The translations under genes were made by a program, and so were the position numbers. A model generated the notes under the pieces. It searched no databases. It saw only the letters and a program-made list of their open reading frames with translations, and was not told where the DNA came from. Shown in pieces: positions 32,749 through 43,459 of a stretch of DNA of 64,000 bases. How positions within the stretch are numbered: the first letter of the stretch is position 1; each line of letters begins with the position of its first letter. This DNA comes from Zoroaster sp. YZ-2022. Taxonomy: Eukaryota; Echinodermata; Asteroidea; Forcipulatida; Zoroasteridae. The DNA is taken from positions 20,970,682 to 21,034,681 of the forward strand of contig CM055831.1 of assembly GCA_029582265.1 (NCBI GenBank), written 5' to 3'.

Positions 32749-35433
32749 GAACGGTCATTTCATCGTTTGAAATTTGCACCATTGGCGGCTGCTGGATAAC
32801 TCTCCCCGTAAAAGGATAATTAACCAAACCTGGCAGGGGCTCAAATCCTTGAGGAAAGGGTTTTTATCCCTGCTCCCACGTCCTAATGATTTTAGAGGGG
32901 ATTACCAATGCAATAATCCATCCAATAATTCTTTGCATACATGTACATTTTCAATAAAAAAGAAAAAAACACCCGCCCAGATAAGAATACTTTATAATCT
33001 CCATGAATATATGTTTAAAAAATATACGTTACATGCAATTTTTTCGTAGCCCTTAAGCGGGCCCTGGACCCCACGCTGTGAGCTCGCTTCGCCTGCTGGT
33101 TGCGATTTGCCCCCAACTTCAAAATCATTCCGCCGCCGTTGATCTGATAAGAAGTGAGTGTCTAAGACTTGCGGAGAAGGTGTGCGGTTCTTCACCAAAT
33201 CACTGGCAGACTAATAGTGTTAAAGACCCACTTGAACAGCACTGGACACGGCTAATTTTCGCCAAAATTCATTCAATATATGCTTAATAATTACTACATG
33301 TATAATGTTAACGTTCAATAAAGATGATTCCTTAATGTAAAAAAAATCATTAAAACCAGCGTTCCGTGTCTCCTTCACAGCGAGTTTTGAGAAATCCCTT
33401 CCCCCACGTCGTCAGTCTCATACATTTTTCATTTTTTTCGTTGACGACGCCCATGAAAGTGCCCTCTCGCGAAGGCGAGTTGAGTGTGTAAGCTGTATTA
33501 TACGATACACGCAAGTTGCATTGATCGCTTGAACACAACAAAACGAAAACCTCCAAAATGTCGGAAAGTAGCGGATCATGGGCGGAATAGTGTTGACAAG
33601 AAAGAAGTGTTCCCCTTAGGCCCAAATGCATAATAATAACCCGGCGTTATAAATCCCCCGGTGTTGGCCCGGTCTTAAATGTGAGTCATGAAAGCTCTCG
33701 GTAACTCAAGCGTATTGCTTAGTTGCCTTCTGGACTCTGGCTCTGGGGTCGAACAAAAGGCTGGCTAATCGGATAAGTCACTATTGTTAAAGGATTATTC
33801 GCTGGCTGGTGATTTTGGATAGTGTCGGAGGTGCCAGTTACTACAATTTTTGGTTTAATTCAGACGATTTCTTCACCCCTTTTAAGATTTTTCTGTGTAA
33901 ATTTCCGTTGGTAACATCATGGAGGAAGGAACACACGTTAATAGGTCTCATGAGTCCTTTTTATTTCCCCAGCACATAACATTAGGATGCACATACCTGG
34001 TAGCAGACTAATAATTGTATGAATCTTAGCGCCTAAATCAGCGACTACGTGGCTGTGTGTACATAAAAATATAATTATCCTTGGTAACTGCGCCTGTATC
34101 GGCGTAAACAAGCGCCACAGCTTCCCAGGTCTCCGCAGTTTACGCACAAACATAATACATCTGTACGTTGGGGACCGGCGTAGACATATCGTCTTCAAAT
34201 ACTACTGTAAATGCTACTTCTCTTTTGCACCGGCGCGTAACATGTATAGTATACAAATGAAAATTTGAACGTGGATGCACATTTTAGTCTGTGGACTCAT
34301 CGTCGAAAAAAGTCCCCCATAATATGCAACTTCGGGTACAATCTTTGAAAATTTCATGGATTATTCTTCAAACCATAAAGAATCCAAATCAACTTGATGC
34401 CATTTTTTTCTATGACCGGAATGATGTTTTCGAGGTATTTTTCGAACTAAAACGCAAACGACGAAACAAAAATTAACGAATTAGCCTACACTTTTTCCCA
34501 ATTGACGCACAACGCATTTTTCGGAATCATTCGTGTTACCACTGTGCAATAGTATTCTCAATTGGTGTCAATTTCGCAGCCGGGACACTGCAGTGTACAT
34601 GTATGGTTTATACGTGATTCATGTCGCGACGCGTCGGTGCATCCCATCACTGAACTGTCTTTGTTGCATGGTTTTGTGTCACAATATCTTCGTAATAAGT
34701 AGAACAAATAACATTATTCTTAACAGTTATACACTGTTGGCACGAAAATTGCCACAGACATTTGTAGAAAAACCTATTTCGTTTTGTTCTACTAGTGTAG
34801 TCAGTAGACTATTTTTGTATTGTTTGGTTTTAGTCGAGCATTCAATTGAAAATTGTTTCTTCTGTTTTGATTGTGAACGTTTTGCTCTTTTCGTAAATTT
34901 CCGCTTTGCCATAGCCAGTATATAATTTAGTTATAAATAACATATACTTATATATTTGTATTATATTAATAAGATAGTTGGGTTGACAACTTGGCACTTG
35001 TGTAAGTGGTCAGGGTTTTTGTTCCTTTTTATATATGTGTTTATATGTATATATTTCATAACAAAACAAAATGCTTGATAGCCCCTGTTGGCTGAATACT
35101 GATATATTTTATTTGTGAACTAATTTGCTTTCCTTCATGACAATTTGAATCAAAGTAACAGAAAACTGCGATCACGATGTATCTTTGGCTACCTTCAATG
35201 AAGAAATCCACACACATTTATTAATTAATTTTCTGTTTGCTTAGCCAGGTCTTAAATTGTGTATTATGAATATGATGGGAGGGAGAGAATGGGGAGAAAG
35301 AGAAAATATGACCTTTTTATTTATTTATTTATTTTTATGAAAGCTACATTGAAATATCTCTTTTTGGAAATTGTGTGGCTCTGAAAAGAGCCGTTTTTAA
35401 TTGGTGTGCGCCCCATGGAGAACCGTTGACTTG
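32749..35433. other. Unassigned DNA
   Basis: No supported gene. A CpG-richer segment at 33045-33135 (GCGGGCCCTGGACCCCACGC) resembles a common invertebrate interspersed repeat. Short frames at 33350-33631 (-), 34291-34476 (+) and 34533-34925 (+) have no domain I recognise. Confidence 0.35.
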
Positions 35434-35874
35434 TTACAACTTGTGGATGAGGCGGTCATGACGATCTCTATCTGCTGTGCTCTGGAATACCTTCCTGCAA
35501 CCGTTCTTGCACACGCGATCCCCTGTGAGTGATGTGGCTATCTCATGATCTAATTCTGGAATCTCTAGTTTCCCCGATATCGCCTGTGATGCCATCTCAT
35601 GCCAAGTTGAGTAGTGGTCTTGGATCCTGTTGGAAGGCTTGGGACTGAAGATTGACCCTTCTCCATACTGTCGAAGAAATGTGACAAGTTTGTTGGCATG
35701 AATCGGGTTCTGGGTACAGTGACTGCATCGACGATCTTGGCACTTTATAAACTCCAGCTGGAATGATTGCTGTGTAGAATGTTTAGAAAGGAACTGGTAC
35801 TCAGTAGCAAGTTCCATCAGGACTTTGTCACCTCGAATTTTGGTTAATCCACCGCACCCCCTCCAGAAAATCAC
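35434..35874 (-). CDS. Unrecognised Cys/His-rich C-terminal fragment
   Basis: An open frame of 146 codons on the minus strand from a Met at 35874 to the stop at 35434. It contains IKCQDRRCSHCTQNP (paired Cys), a middle LEIPELDHEIA, and ends CKNGCRKVFQSTADRDRHDR, which looks like one C2H2-type finger. I do not recognise the protein. The style suggests the C-terminus of a larger transposon-encoded or multi-exon protein. Its start abuts the BEN-domain region on the other strand, and no continuation was found upstream, so it is probably truncated. Confidence 0.4.
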   Translation of the reverse strand: MIFWRGCGGLTKIRGDKVLMELATEYQFLSKHSTQQSFQLEFIKCQDRRCSHCTQNPIHANKLVTFLRQYGEGSIFSPKPSNRIQDHYSTWHEMASQAISGKLEIPELDHEIATSLTGDRVCKNGCRKVFQSTADRDRHDRLIHKL

Positions 35875-36737
35875 CGTCAGCCACCCACTCCGGAAACCCC
35901 CGTTTCATCACGCAAGATCACCCCAATTGTTATCTCGGGGCCGACAGATAACACGTATCTCCTGGGTGGAAACGAGAACATGGTTCGATCCATCATAGAC
36001 TATAAGATACTACTTCGAGACATCCAGGCACGGAAACGGAACACATCGGACAATGACAGAGCCCGGATGTTATGTCTTAATTTGGGGTGTCGTGGCCGAG
36101 CGGTCTAGCTTACCGGATTCAAGTTCTGGTGTTAGCAACATAATGTGGGTTCGAATCACGGCCGTGACACTTGTGTCCTTGAGCAAGACACTTAATCATA
36201 ATTGCTTCTCTCCACCCAGGGGTTAAATGGGTACCTGTGAAGGCAGAGTTGGTTTGCTCTATATGCGCTAGAAATGGCAGCAATTGAGCTGTATACTCCC
36301 CAGGGAGCTGAGATGGTTTCAGGAATGATTTATGAGCCTTATGAGCCTTATGAGCAGGGATAATAATATAATGCGCCTTGAGCACCACTTAGTTGGTGGA
36401 TACGTGCGCTATATAAATCCACACATTATTATTATTATTATTATCCCGAAAGATGAACTGGCCCGTCAGAATGTGACAGGAAACTCGCGCGACGAGAATA
36501 ACAAAAAATTTCAAATACCACAAATCAACCGAGAAGTGATTCATGCGATATTTCAGCAAGCAAAACAACAATTTCCCGAATTCACAGACTGGTACGTACA
36601 CGGACCATAAGTGTGAAACTGTAGAAGTCCTCAACGACGGTTGCAAACGGGCAAGACAAGACATTAAAGGGTCGACTGACAAACTAAGTTTACAATTGGG
36701 AATAAAACAGCTCTCCGGTATAAAGTTTGGTTGATTG
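35850..36737 (+). pseudogene. BEN-domain coding region split by a SINE
   Basis: Left part (about 35850-36088): a Pro-rich linker (PPPENHRQPPTPETPV), then VISGPTDNTYLLGGNENM and DYKILLRDIQARKRN with RARMLCLNLG. Right part (from 36445): PKDELARQNVTGN, INREVIHAIFQQAKQQFPEF, and in a shifted frame VEVLNDGCKRARQDIK, ending at TGA near 36734. The order of ELA..NVTG, the helix with the FPE motif, and LND.C...R matches the BEN domain, a DNA- and protein-binding module of chromatin factors and some viral or transposon proteins. The SINE at 36089-36444 interrupts the domain, and a frameshift lies near 36590. It is a pseudogene unless both are spliced out. Confidence 0.6.
36089..36444 (+). mobile_element. 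tRNA-Leu-derived SINE, long subfamily, inside the BEN region
   Basis: Head GTCGTGGCCGAGCGGTCTAG, anticodon loop TTCAAGT, B box GGTTCGAATCA (one change). The long middle has CTCCACCCAGGGGTTAAATG and GAGCTGTATACTCCCCAGGG, with GAGCCTTATGAGCCTTATGA. The 3' end is GCGCTATATAAATCCACAC and the tail is a short (ATT)n. Confidence 0.9.
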
Positions 36738-38349
36738 TATTTAAAAAATAAAATGAATATATTTGTGGAAATAAGGGATCGGGGTTTAAAATAATGTTTT
36801 GTAATAAAAGTGTTTTGAAATTTCATAACCTGAAGTACATTGTCTGTTCTTACACTGTTGTTAAAATGTTAGACCCAAAATTCAAATTCCTTGTACAAAA
36901 CTCATTTTGATTGAAACGGCAAAAAAAATCAAACTAAATAAAAAAATTACCAAATTGATGAAATGGTTCAAAAGTAAAAAAAAAAAAATAAAAAAATACT
37001 GTATAAGCGTTGGTACCGTGAATGAAAACGTCTAAACTGATGTGTCTATTTTAATATGTTATATCTCCAAATCCATTCATATTAATACAACACTGACATT
37101 TTAAAGGCTGTGGTTGTATTTTGTCCTGTAAGAGTTTACATAAAATATTGTTCTTCGCGGTGATTTTTTATATTCTTATTTCACGAGCCCATCACAGCTG
37201 GAGTAGGCTCAATAGGCGGAACAGCCAAAAGGGCCAATAAAGGGGACCCTTCCAATCACTGATTGCGTTACGGATCACGTGATGCATTTCCTGCTATTCC
37301 GTGAAAAACGTACTCCCCGTACACATTATTTTAAATCACAAATCATTTGGTGCTGTGACCACTTTCGCTCGATTTTCAAGTATTAAACATTGAACCATTT
37401 TCAAGCAGTACAAGTAGCACTTTCCCTGTTTTTGTTCGTAAAGAAACTTGGTTTATATTGAGAAGAATTATTCCTCTCTTCAAATCTGGAATCATAACTG
37501 AAAAAATGTGTTCTTGTTCTTTAGAAAACGATTTTGAAAACGGAATGTTTTTGTACTAGTTTCTAGGTGTGTGTACGCAATGCTGTGTTATTTCAAATTG
37601 TAGCGCTGGTTCCTGTGACATGCCTAGCAATACGCCATCTTTAACGGTTCTTTTGCATAAATAAATTATTGACCTCAATTATAGTTCTAAAATGTATGTC
37701 CTCGTCATAACTTCTGAAAAAATATTACACGTTTGGGATTTTTTTTTTTTTTTAGGGAACTCTATAAAAGCACTCACACCTAGTTAATACTGGCAAGTTT
37801 TGCGGTTTTAAGGATTAGCGCTGGAGGCCCTTTGAATCTGCTGACTGCCAGCGGAGCTATTGTTCCCTTACCCAGGAGGATTAGCGCTTGGCAAATTAGT
37901 TCTTTTGTTGTCCCGTACTGGCTGGCAAGCAAGCAAAGATCTCTCCAGAATCCATAATGAGGATAAACCCGGTCTGATTCAAATTTTAGCCCGGTAAACA
38001 ATACCGGGTTCTGACCGTGTTCTGACCGGGCTACCAAATTCCACCGGGTTATTTATGCATTTTGATGATAGTATCTTTGATGACAGTAACAATGATTCTA
38101 CCGCCAGAGGGGGCTCTACCGAAGAGTAATAGACGAACCATGCAGTCCCGTCAAGGCCAAGGGTTCGTGCAACAGAACACGTAGCGATTGGAGGCACTCG
38201 CCGCAGCCACAGCCAGAGAGAACGAGAAAGAAGACGATGTAGATTTCCAAGGTCGACTGCCTAATACAGCATGGTAAATCCCCACAATCATTGAAAAACC
38301 GTGACAACAAAATCCTACATGGAAATATCACTGTTTATTGTTGTTATAG
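36738..38349. other. Unassigned DNA
   Basis: No gene recognised. CCGGGTT-type short repeats occur at 37966-38050. This would be intron or 5' flank if the PH-like gene extends upstream. Confidence 0.35.
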
Positions 38350-38616
38350 TGAGAAGTACTCAACGAAATGTTTTCACAAGCAAAATGTTGGTTTTGAGCA
38401 TAACTCACAGTCAAACTGAAGTCAACCTTCATGCGATGCAGGGAAAATGGAGGGGGAGGGAAATAAAGTTACCGCTGTTGTTTTACTTTACCTCCCCTCA
38501 TGATTTGCAAGATTGGTTTGAAGCCGTCTGTCTCCACCCTGGTGTTTTTGAAACAGCAGATCTCTCCAGTACCGGGCTGACTATGGGAGATTTACAGTTG
38601 AAGGGACACTTGACCA
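38350..38616 (+). CDS. Predicted exon A, PH-domain-like C-terminal part
   Basis: An open frame bounded by an acceptor (TTATTGTTGTTATAG before 38350) and a strong donor (CCA followed by GTAAGTGT at 38617). It encodes NVFTSKMLVLSITHSQTEVN, then LLFYFTSPHDLQDWFEAVCL and GVFETADLSSTGLTMG. The FTSPHDLQDWFEA stretch looks like the last strand and Trp-containing helix of a PH domain. It ends in phase 1 and joins in frame to exon B. The orthologue is not recognised, and other exons would lie outside or were not found. Codon composition is less AT-rich than the flanks. Confidence 0.45.
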
Positions 38617-38668
38617 GTAAGTGTATTATTTGTAGTTTTTAAATTATTATAATAATAAAGCAGAAATT

Positions 38669-39045
38669 AGGGCTGTACGTTTTCGAATAATTTGGTAACC
38701 GGATATTTGGATTTTGATTTCGATCGAATATTCGATATTCGAAGGCCACCGCGGATTGTAAATTGCGCTACGTGATAAAACTAGCACGCACGATATGGTG
38801 GGGCCAAAAATGTACTAAACATAATGTCACCTGGACTAGGATGGACTTGCTAGGTGGCGACTAAATGTAGACGAGAGGATGATTGGGGGTGGGGGGAGGA
38901 GGGGGGCGGGATAATGATGGAAGCGACAATATAAAAAAAACAAATTCAATAAAAACTTAATTTTTTCTTCGAATATTCGAACTGGAAAAAACCAACCAGA
39001 TATTCGAACCATCGATCGAATATTCGAATATTTGGCACAGCCCTA
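38669..39045. mobile_element. MITE-like repeat with TTCGAATA-rich ends, in the predicted intron
   Basis: The left end TAGGGCTGTACGTTTTCGAA is mirrored by TTCGAATATTTGGCACAGCC then CTA. The subterminal regions are rich in ATATTCGAA on both sides. The interior (377 bp overall) includes a G-rich stretch GGGGGTGGGGGGAGGAGGGG. A related TATTCGAATA stretch lies near 17505. hAT-like origin is possible but unproven. Confidence 0.7.
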
Positions 39046-39412
39046 GCAGAAATCATGTATGTAGTCTCACTCCCACAGTCTTCTCAGAAGCAGCCTGACT
39101 AGGATGCAAAAAGCTTATTCAAAGGCAGGTTCAAACTTCATGATGCAAAGTCATAACTGATGTTAACAATGAACACGCTCTTTTGACATTGTTGACATCA
39201 ACAAATTTGCTTCAGTTTCAATGAATCTCCCAACACAACACGACACAACACACACTGCCCTCCTAGTACTATTACAGTGTACTAATAATTATAGTAGAAA
39301 CAAATCAGTGTATGAGATTTGCATTCCACAGAACAGAAGTGCCCACATTTGAATTTATTACAGCAACTGTTTTTCAATAATTAAAAAAATGTTATTTTAT
39401 TTCTTCTTGCAG

Positions 39413-39504
39413 AAAATATCACCTGGGGAGGTTCAACAGAGTTGTCATCCGTACAACGTTTTTCGGACCCTATTGGACAATATAAGGGATTTTCATATCC
39501 ACCA
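39413..39504 (+). CDS. Predicted exon B following exon A
   Basis: Preceded by an excellent acceptor (TTTATTTCTTCTTGCAG at 39396-39412). Joined to exon A, the frame stays open and reads LKGHLTKNITWGGSTELSS, then PIGQYKGFSYPP. It can end at CCA followed by GTAAAC (39505). If not spliced there, the frame reads 12 more codons into the tRNA-derived element and stops. The intron of 796 bp contains the MITE-like repeat. Two matching splice sites with a consistent phase support a real gene fragment of unknown identity. Confidence 0.45.
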
Positions 39505-39521
39505 GTAAACTTGTTCGCTAA

Positions 39522-39880
39522 ATTCTTGCGTCGGGAGATAAAAAATTGATTTAATTTTGCCCTACACCGACGTGTTTATCTCCCAATTGTTTATCTCCCG
39601 ACGCAAGAATTTCACCAATCTATATATATCGCAGAACCCGCTGCTATATAGGATTCTAGCCGGCCAATCGTCATCGGGCAAGCTCGGTGGTCGAGAGGTA
39701 AGATGTCTGCACTAGTAAGCAGGAGGTCGTGGGTTCGAATCCCGCCCGAGTCGCCTGTGTAGTTTTTTCACAGACACTCGGAAAGCACTGAGCATACAGT
39801 GCTATACACACGTCGGTGTAGGGCAAAATTAAATCAATTGTTTATCTCCCGACGCAAGAATTTCACCAACCTAGATATAT
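39522..39880 (+). mobile_element. tRNA-like SINE/tandem unit with inverted 5' tip
   Basis: A forward unit from about 39590 runs CAATTGTTTATCTCCCGACG, AACCCGCTGCTATATAGG, the tRNA-like domain, CACAGACACTCGGAAAGCAC, CACACGTCGGTGTAGGGC, and again CAATTGTTTATCTCCCGACG. In front of it lies an inverted piece of the unit's end (39522-39578). The same family forms the array at 61739-62592. Confidence 0.8.
39682..39753 (+). tRNA. tRNA-like Pol III promoter domain (AGT-type loop)
   Basis: The GCTCGGT/CCCGAGT acceptor pairs at 6 of 7 positions. An A-box-like GTGGTCGAGAGG and a perfect B box GGTTCGAATCC are present. The loop ACTAGTAA is one base too long for a standard tRNA, so this is a SINE head and not a working tRNA. 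The nearest reading of the anticodon would be AGT (Thr). Confidence 0.5.
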
Positions 39881-39913
39881 ACATGACTTTTTGTATGTGC
39901 AGATGCTGTGTAG

Positions 39914-40145
39914 TTAAAGGGGCAGTATTGTCATGATCAGAGCAGACTTTCAACAGGACATGGAATCGGTGTCCTAGTTTAAGATGAACACATTGACTGA
40001 AAACATGACTGAACACATTACTGACTCATTTATGCAGCAGCAACGGTAATATGACCTTATCATGTAGGGTATTATTTTCAGTCACTGAGTTAATTTAAAA
40101 CTAGCACTCCAATTCCATGCTCTGTTGATCATGACGATATTATCT
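39914..40145. mobile_element. MITE family B copy
   Basis: Begins TTAAAGGGGCAGTATTGTCA. Mirror arms carry GATCAGAGCAGACTTTCAAC and GTTGATCATGACGATATT. The centre CTCATTTATGCAGCAGCAAC is the source-like sequence of the 20-bp minisatellite at 18.4 kb. Confidence 0.85.
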
Positions 40146-41313
40146 CAGGATGTTTGTTTTCATTACCATCTTAAAAACAAGTTTTTAGATAAAATAATTA
40201 TCTTTCTCGTTTTCTATGCGAGTACATTGTAATAACCAATGTGTACACCCCTTTAAATTAGTCATGCAAGTAGAGATATTTTTAATTGACAAATTTCAAT
40301 CTGTTTGTCCAATAAATATTTTATTCAAACTTTGTAAAATTACTCTCAAGTGGCTGTACTATTGCTACAAATAGTCCCAAAGTGCTTGACTTCATCGCCT
40401 ACCAATGACTTTGTTTTTAAAATCAAATATTTTGATAATAAAATAATAAATCGTGAGATTAATGAGAACTAAAATATGTCAATACAATTCACATAATTTT
40501 ATTAAATAGTCTTGTAATTAATTCTTCAGTTACAAAGTCACCCCCAAATTTAGTTTGTCTTTCTCATCATTTATCAAAGTACCGAAGTGTGATGTTATGT
40601 TCCCTTCTCAGTATGGCTGCTGGTTTTGTATTTTTCTTTATTTTGTTCAATGAACAGCATTTAAAAAATGGTCCAGTGTTTCTATTGACATGATGGCATT
40701 ACTTTGATTCTCTACATTTACAGTAGCTGTTATCATTAATTCTATCTTTTTATAGACAGACTACAGTGCATGTACATGTATGTGCTCATTGTACTGTATA
40801 TAAACTAGGCTAAAGGAAATACAGAGGTAAAATGAGATAAAAAAACACAAATAAAAATAAATACAATGTAATGATGTGTCTGACTTTGCAAATCCTTGAT
40901 ACATGTGAATATATAATTGCCATTAGACCTTTATCTCACTGCAGCCATCTTTGCCATTCTCTGTTCACACAATGCATAAATGGACCATACTAATATCCTT
41001 TTTAGCCTTGGTTTTATAATTCACGCTTAGTCTCATTAACTCATACCAAAAATACTCGTAATTACCATCTTATTTTACAACATTCATAGGAAACGAGGGG
41101 GTGTGACCCGCTAGTTGTGTCCCATAACTTATCCTTTAATCGGACCGCCATCTTGTATTTCCCTGATGGATTTTTATACTACTGGAAAAGTATGATGACC
41201 AAACAAACCTTGCTCATAGCACAGACATAGTCAAGCACATAGCATATGTTGTATATGTACAAAGGTGTGAAGTTGATTGCCACCTCTACGCCCCCAAGAA
41301 AAAAAGTAATAGA
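40146..41313. other. Unassigned DNA
   Basis: No gene or repeat recognised. AT-rich. Confidence 0.35.
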
Positions 41314-41670
41314 TTAAAGGGACGATATTGACATGATCAGAGCACACTTTCAACATGGCATGGAATTGGTGTCCTAGTTTTAGATGAACGCAGTCACTGA
41401 GAATAATACCCAACAAGCGAACGCTGGCTTAGATAACAGGGCGCCATAAGATCATATTACTAGGGTTGATGCATGTTTGTCAGGGGGCGAGATTGGGCGA
41501 ATTGGCTAGCATGCATGCATAAATACCATTACATCATATGTATCAACCAGGGTAATATGATCTTATTGCTTGTGGGGTATTATTTTCAATCACCGAGTTC
41601 ATGTAAAACTAACACACTGATTCAATGCCCTGTTGAAAGTCTACTGATCGTGATGATACTGTCCCTTTAA
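41314..41670. mobile_element. MITE family B copy, long variant
   Basis: Starts TTAAAGGGACGATATTGACA and ends GATACTGTCCCTTTAA. Extra interior (GAACGCTGGCTTAGATAACA, then GGGCGCCATAAGATCATATT) is shared with the left flank of the minisatellite copy at 18270-18932, defining a longer subfamily. Confidence 0.85.
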
Positions 41671-43199
41671 TATGATAATATAAAACAGTGAAAAAATATA
41701 CAACTCGTCCTTTGTGTCTCAATACATTGCATGCATTTTACATGTACTACCTATTTTGAGGACTGATTATGAATACTATCAACTGATATAAAGTGACACT
41801 CGAGGGTCAAAACCCATGAGTTTATGAGTTTTGAAATCAAGTCTTGACGCAAATCTATCCACTGAAGTGTCTTTGTCTGGTTATGTTACCATGCTTGTTA
41901 GTGGGTCAAGACTGCAGATGAGCTGTGGATAATCACGTTTTGATGTCTTGTCACCCTGCTGACAACATGATTCTCTTTGTGTAATTTAAAAAGATTAAGA
42001 AGCACATTGGCAATTCTCCGGTAATGGAATGACGTCCATTCATGACCCAGCCAACATTTGCCCATAACCTAGAAAATATGTTTTATACTAGACAACTAAT
42101 CTGTGTATGAAATGGGAGCCAAGATCTAACATATTCATTTGACACAAATGAAAAAAAATCACCTGCTGGGTCACTTTAGGGAAGTCAAAATTTCGGTAAC
42201 GGAATTACGGCGAAGGACAAGCAGTTTTCAGGTCCTGCATAGATTAATAAATCTCTGTGAAGTTTAGTAATTTCCAAAAGGGGTGTTATTTGTAGTATAT
42301 AGACTTTAGTATGGTTAATAACTACAATGCAAAATAAAATTAGAAATATTATTCCTTTATTGAAAAAAATTGCCTTTAATCATGGTAACGGAATTACGTC
42401 AGGACGGTAACAGAATTACGTATTGTATTTGTACGGGTCTAAAAATAGCGCTAAATGCAAGGCAAAAACAGTAATAAAAACAGTATTTTACTTGAATTTC
42501 TACATTTAGGCATATCCATTTTTTTATATTTTATGATATGCAATAATGTTCTCACAAGTACATATCCTGAACATACATAATCCAATTAAATCATGCCAAC
42601 TTTACAATTTCCAACCAAATTAATGAGCGTTTACTACAAGTACTGCCTATAAACACTTTACAATTACATGTACAATAGCATACTTTTGCATTCAAACTAA
42701 ACATTGTGTCATATTTTTTAGGAAACTGTTTTTTTAAAAGCAAGTTAAAGTCATGAATATTCATAGTAAATTTAAATAAAAGGTCATCATGGAAATTCCC
42801 CTTTAGTACATGTATCGTTGAAAAAGAGTTCACAGTTTCATTCTTCACACTAAAACGGGCCGAGCAGCGGGAACGTCATTACCATAATATTTGGTCGTAC
42901 GGACAGATCCCGCTGGCAATGCATGCACACATACGCATACACGGGACGCGCGGTGTAGGTAGGGCTCATTCGTGATTGGCTCAATCTGTGTTTCCATAGT
43001 GAGCGCTTATCCATGAACAGCGCCGTCTATCGACTTATCAAAGCAATAAATGAGACATTGTCAAACGATTCCATATGTACCCATGAACACAAAACATGCA
43101 CCATGTGAAAACCCGTAATGTGACTTAGTTTCTAAAACCAATTACGTCATAACGTCAGTAAATATTATTTTATTTTATTAACATTTCAGTCTAATCTGC
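41671..43199. other. Unassigned DNA
   Basis: No gene supported. Near 42195-42420 GGTAACGGAATTACG-like phrases recur several times (42195, 42384, 42402). A part at 43080-43190 matches inverted copies near 57950-58050. Confidence 0.35.
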
Positions 43200-43400
43200 G
43201 GCGGCGAAGATCTTTGGCGAGAACGCATATACTTTGTACACGGGGCGAAGAGGTGTATGCGAGAAATTCAACCGACGCATTACTGTACACGCAAGATTAA
43301 ATCTACGAAAAAAATGCATTTCAAACATAAATTTCATGACGTTTCAAACTCAGTTGAGAATAATTTACGACCTAAAAGCTAAGAATTCCATATTTTAATT
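43200..43400 (-). repeat. Dispersed repeat, inverted relative to 57645-57860
   Basis: GGCGAGAACGCATATACTTT, GAAATTCAACCGACGCATTA and TCATGACGTTTCAAACTCAG appear as reverse complements at 57645-57860. The block immediately precedes the BEL/Pao coding remnant, so the retroelement is truncated against it or inserted into it. Confidence 0.8.
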
Positions 43401-43459
43401 GACCAAATTAAGACTTTAGACATTAATTATTTCGATGTAATTTCCCTCATTCCTTTTGA

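Noticed and set aside
34533..34925. Plus-strand 130-codon frame
   Set aside because: Hydrophobic and Cys/Phe-rich as expected from AT-rich translation. No recognisable motif.
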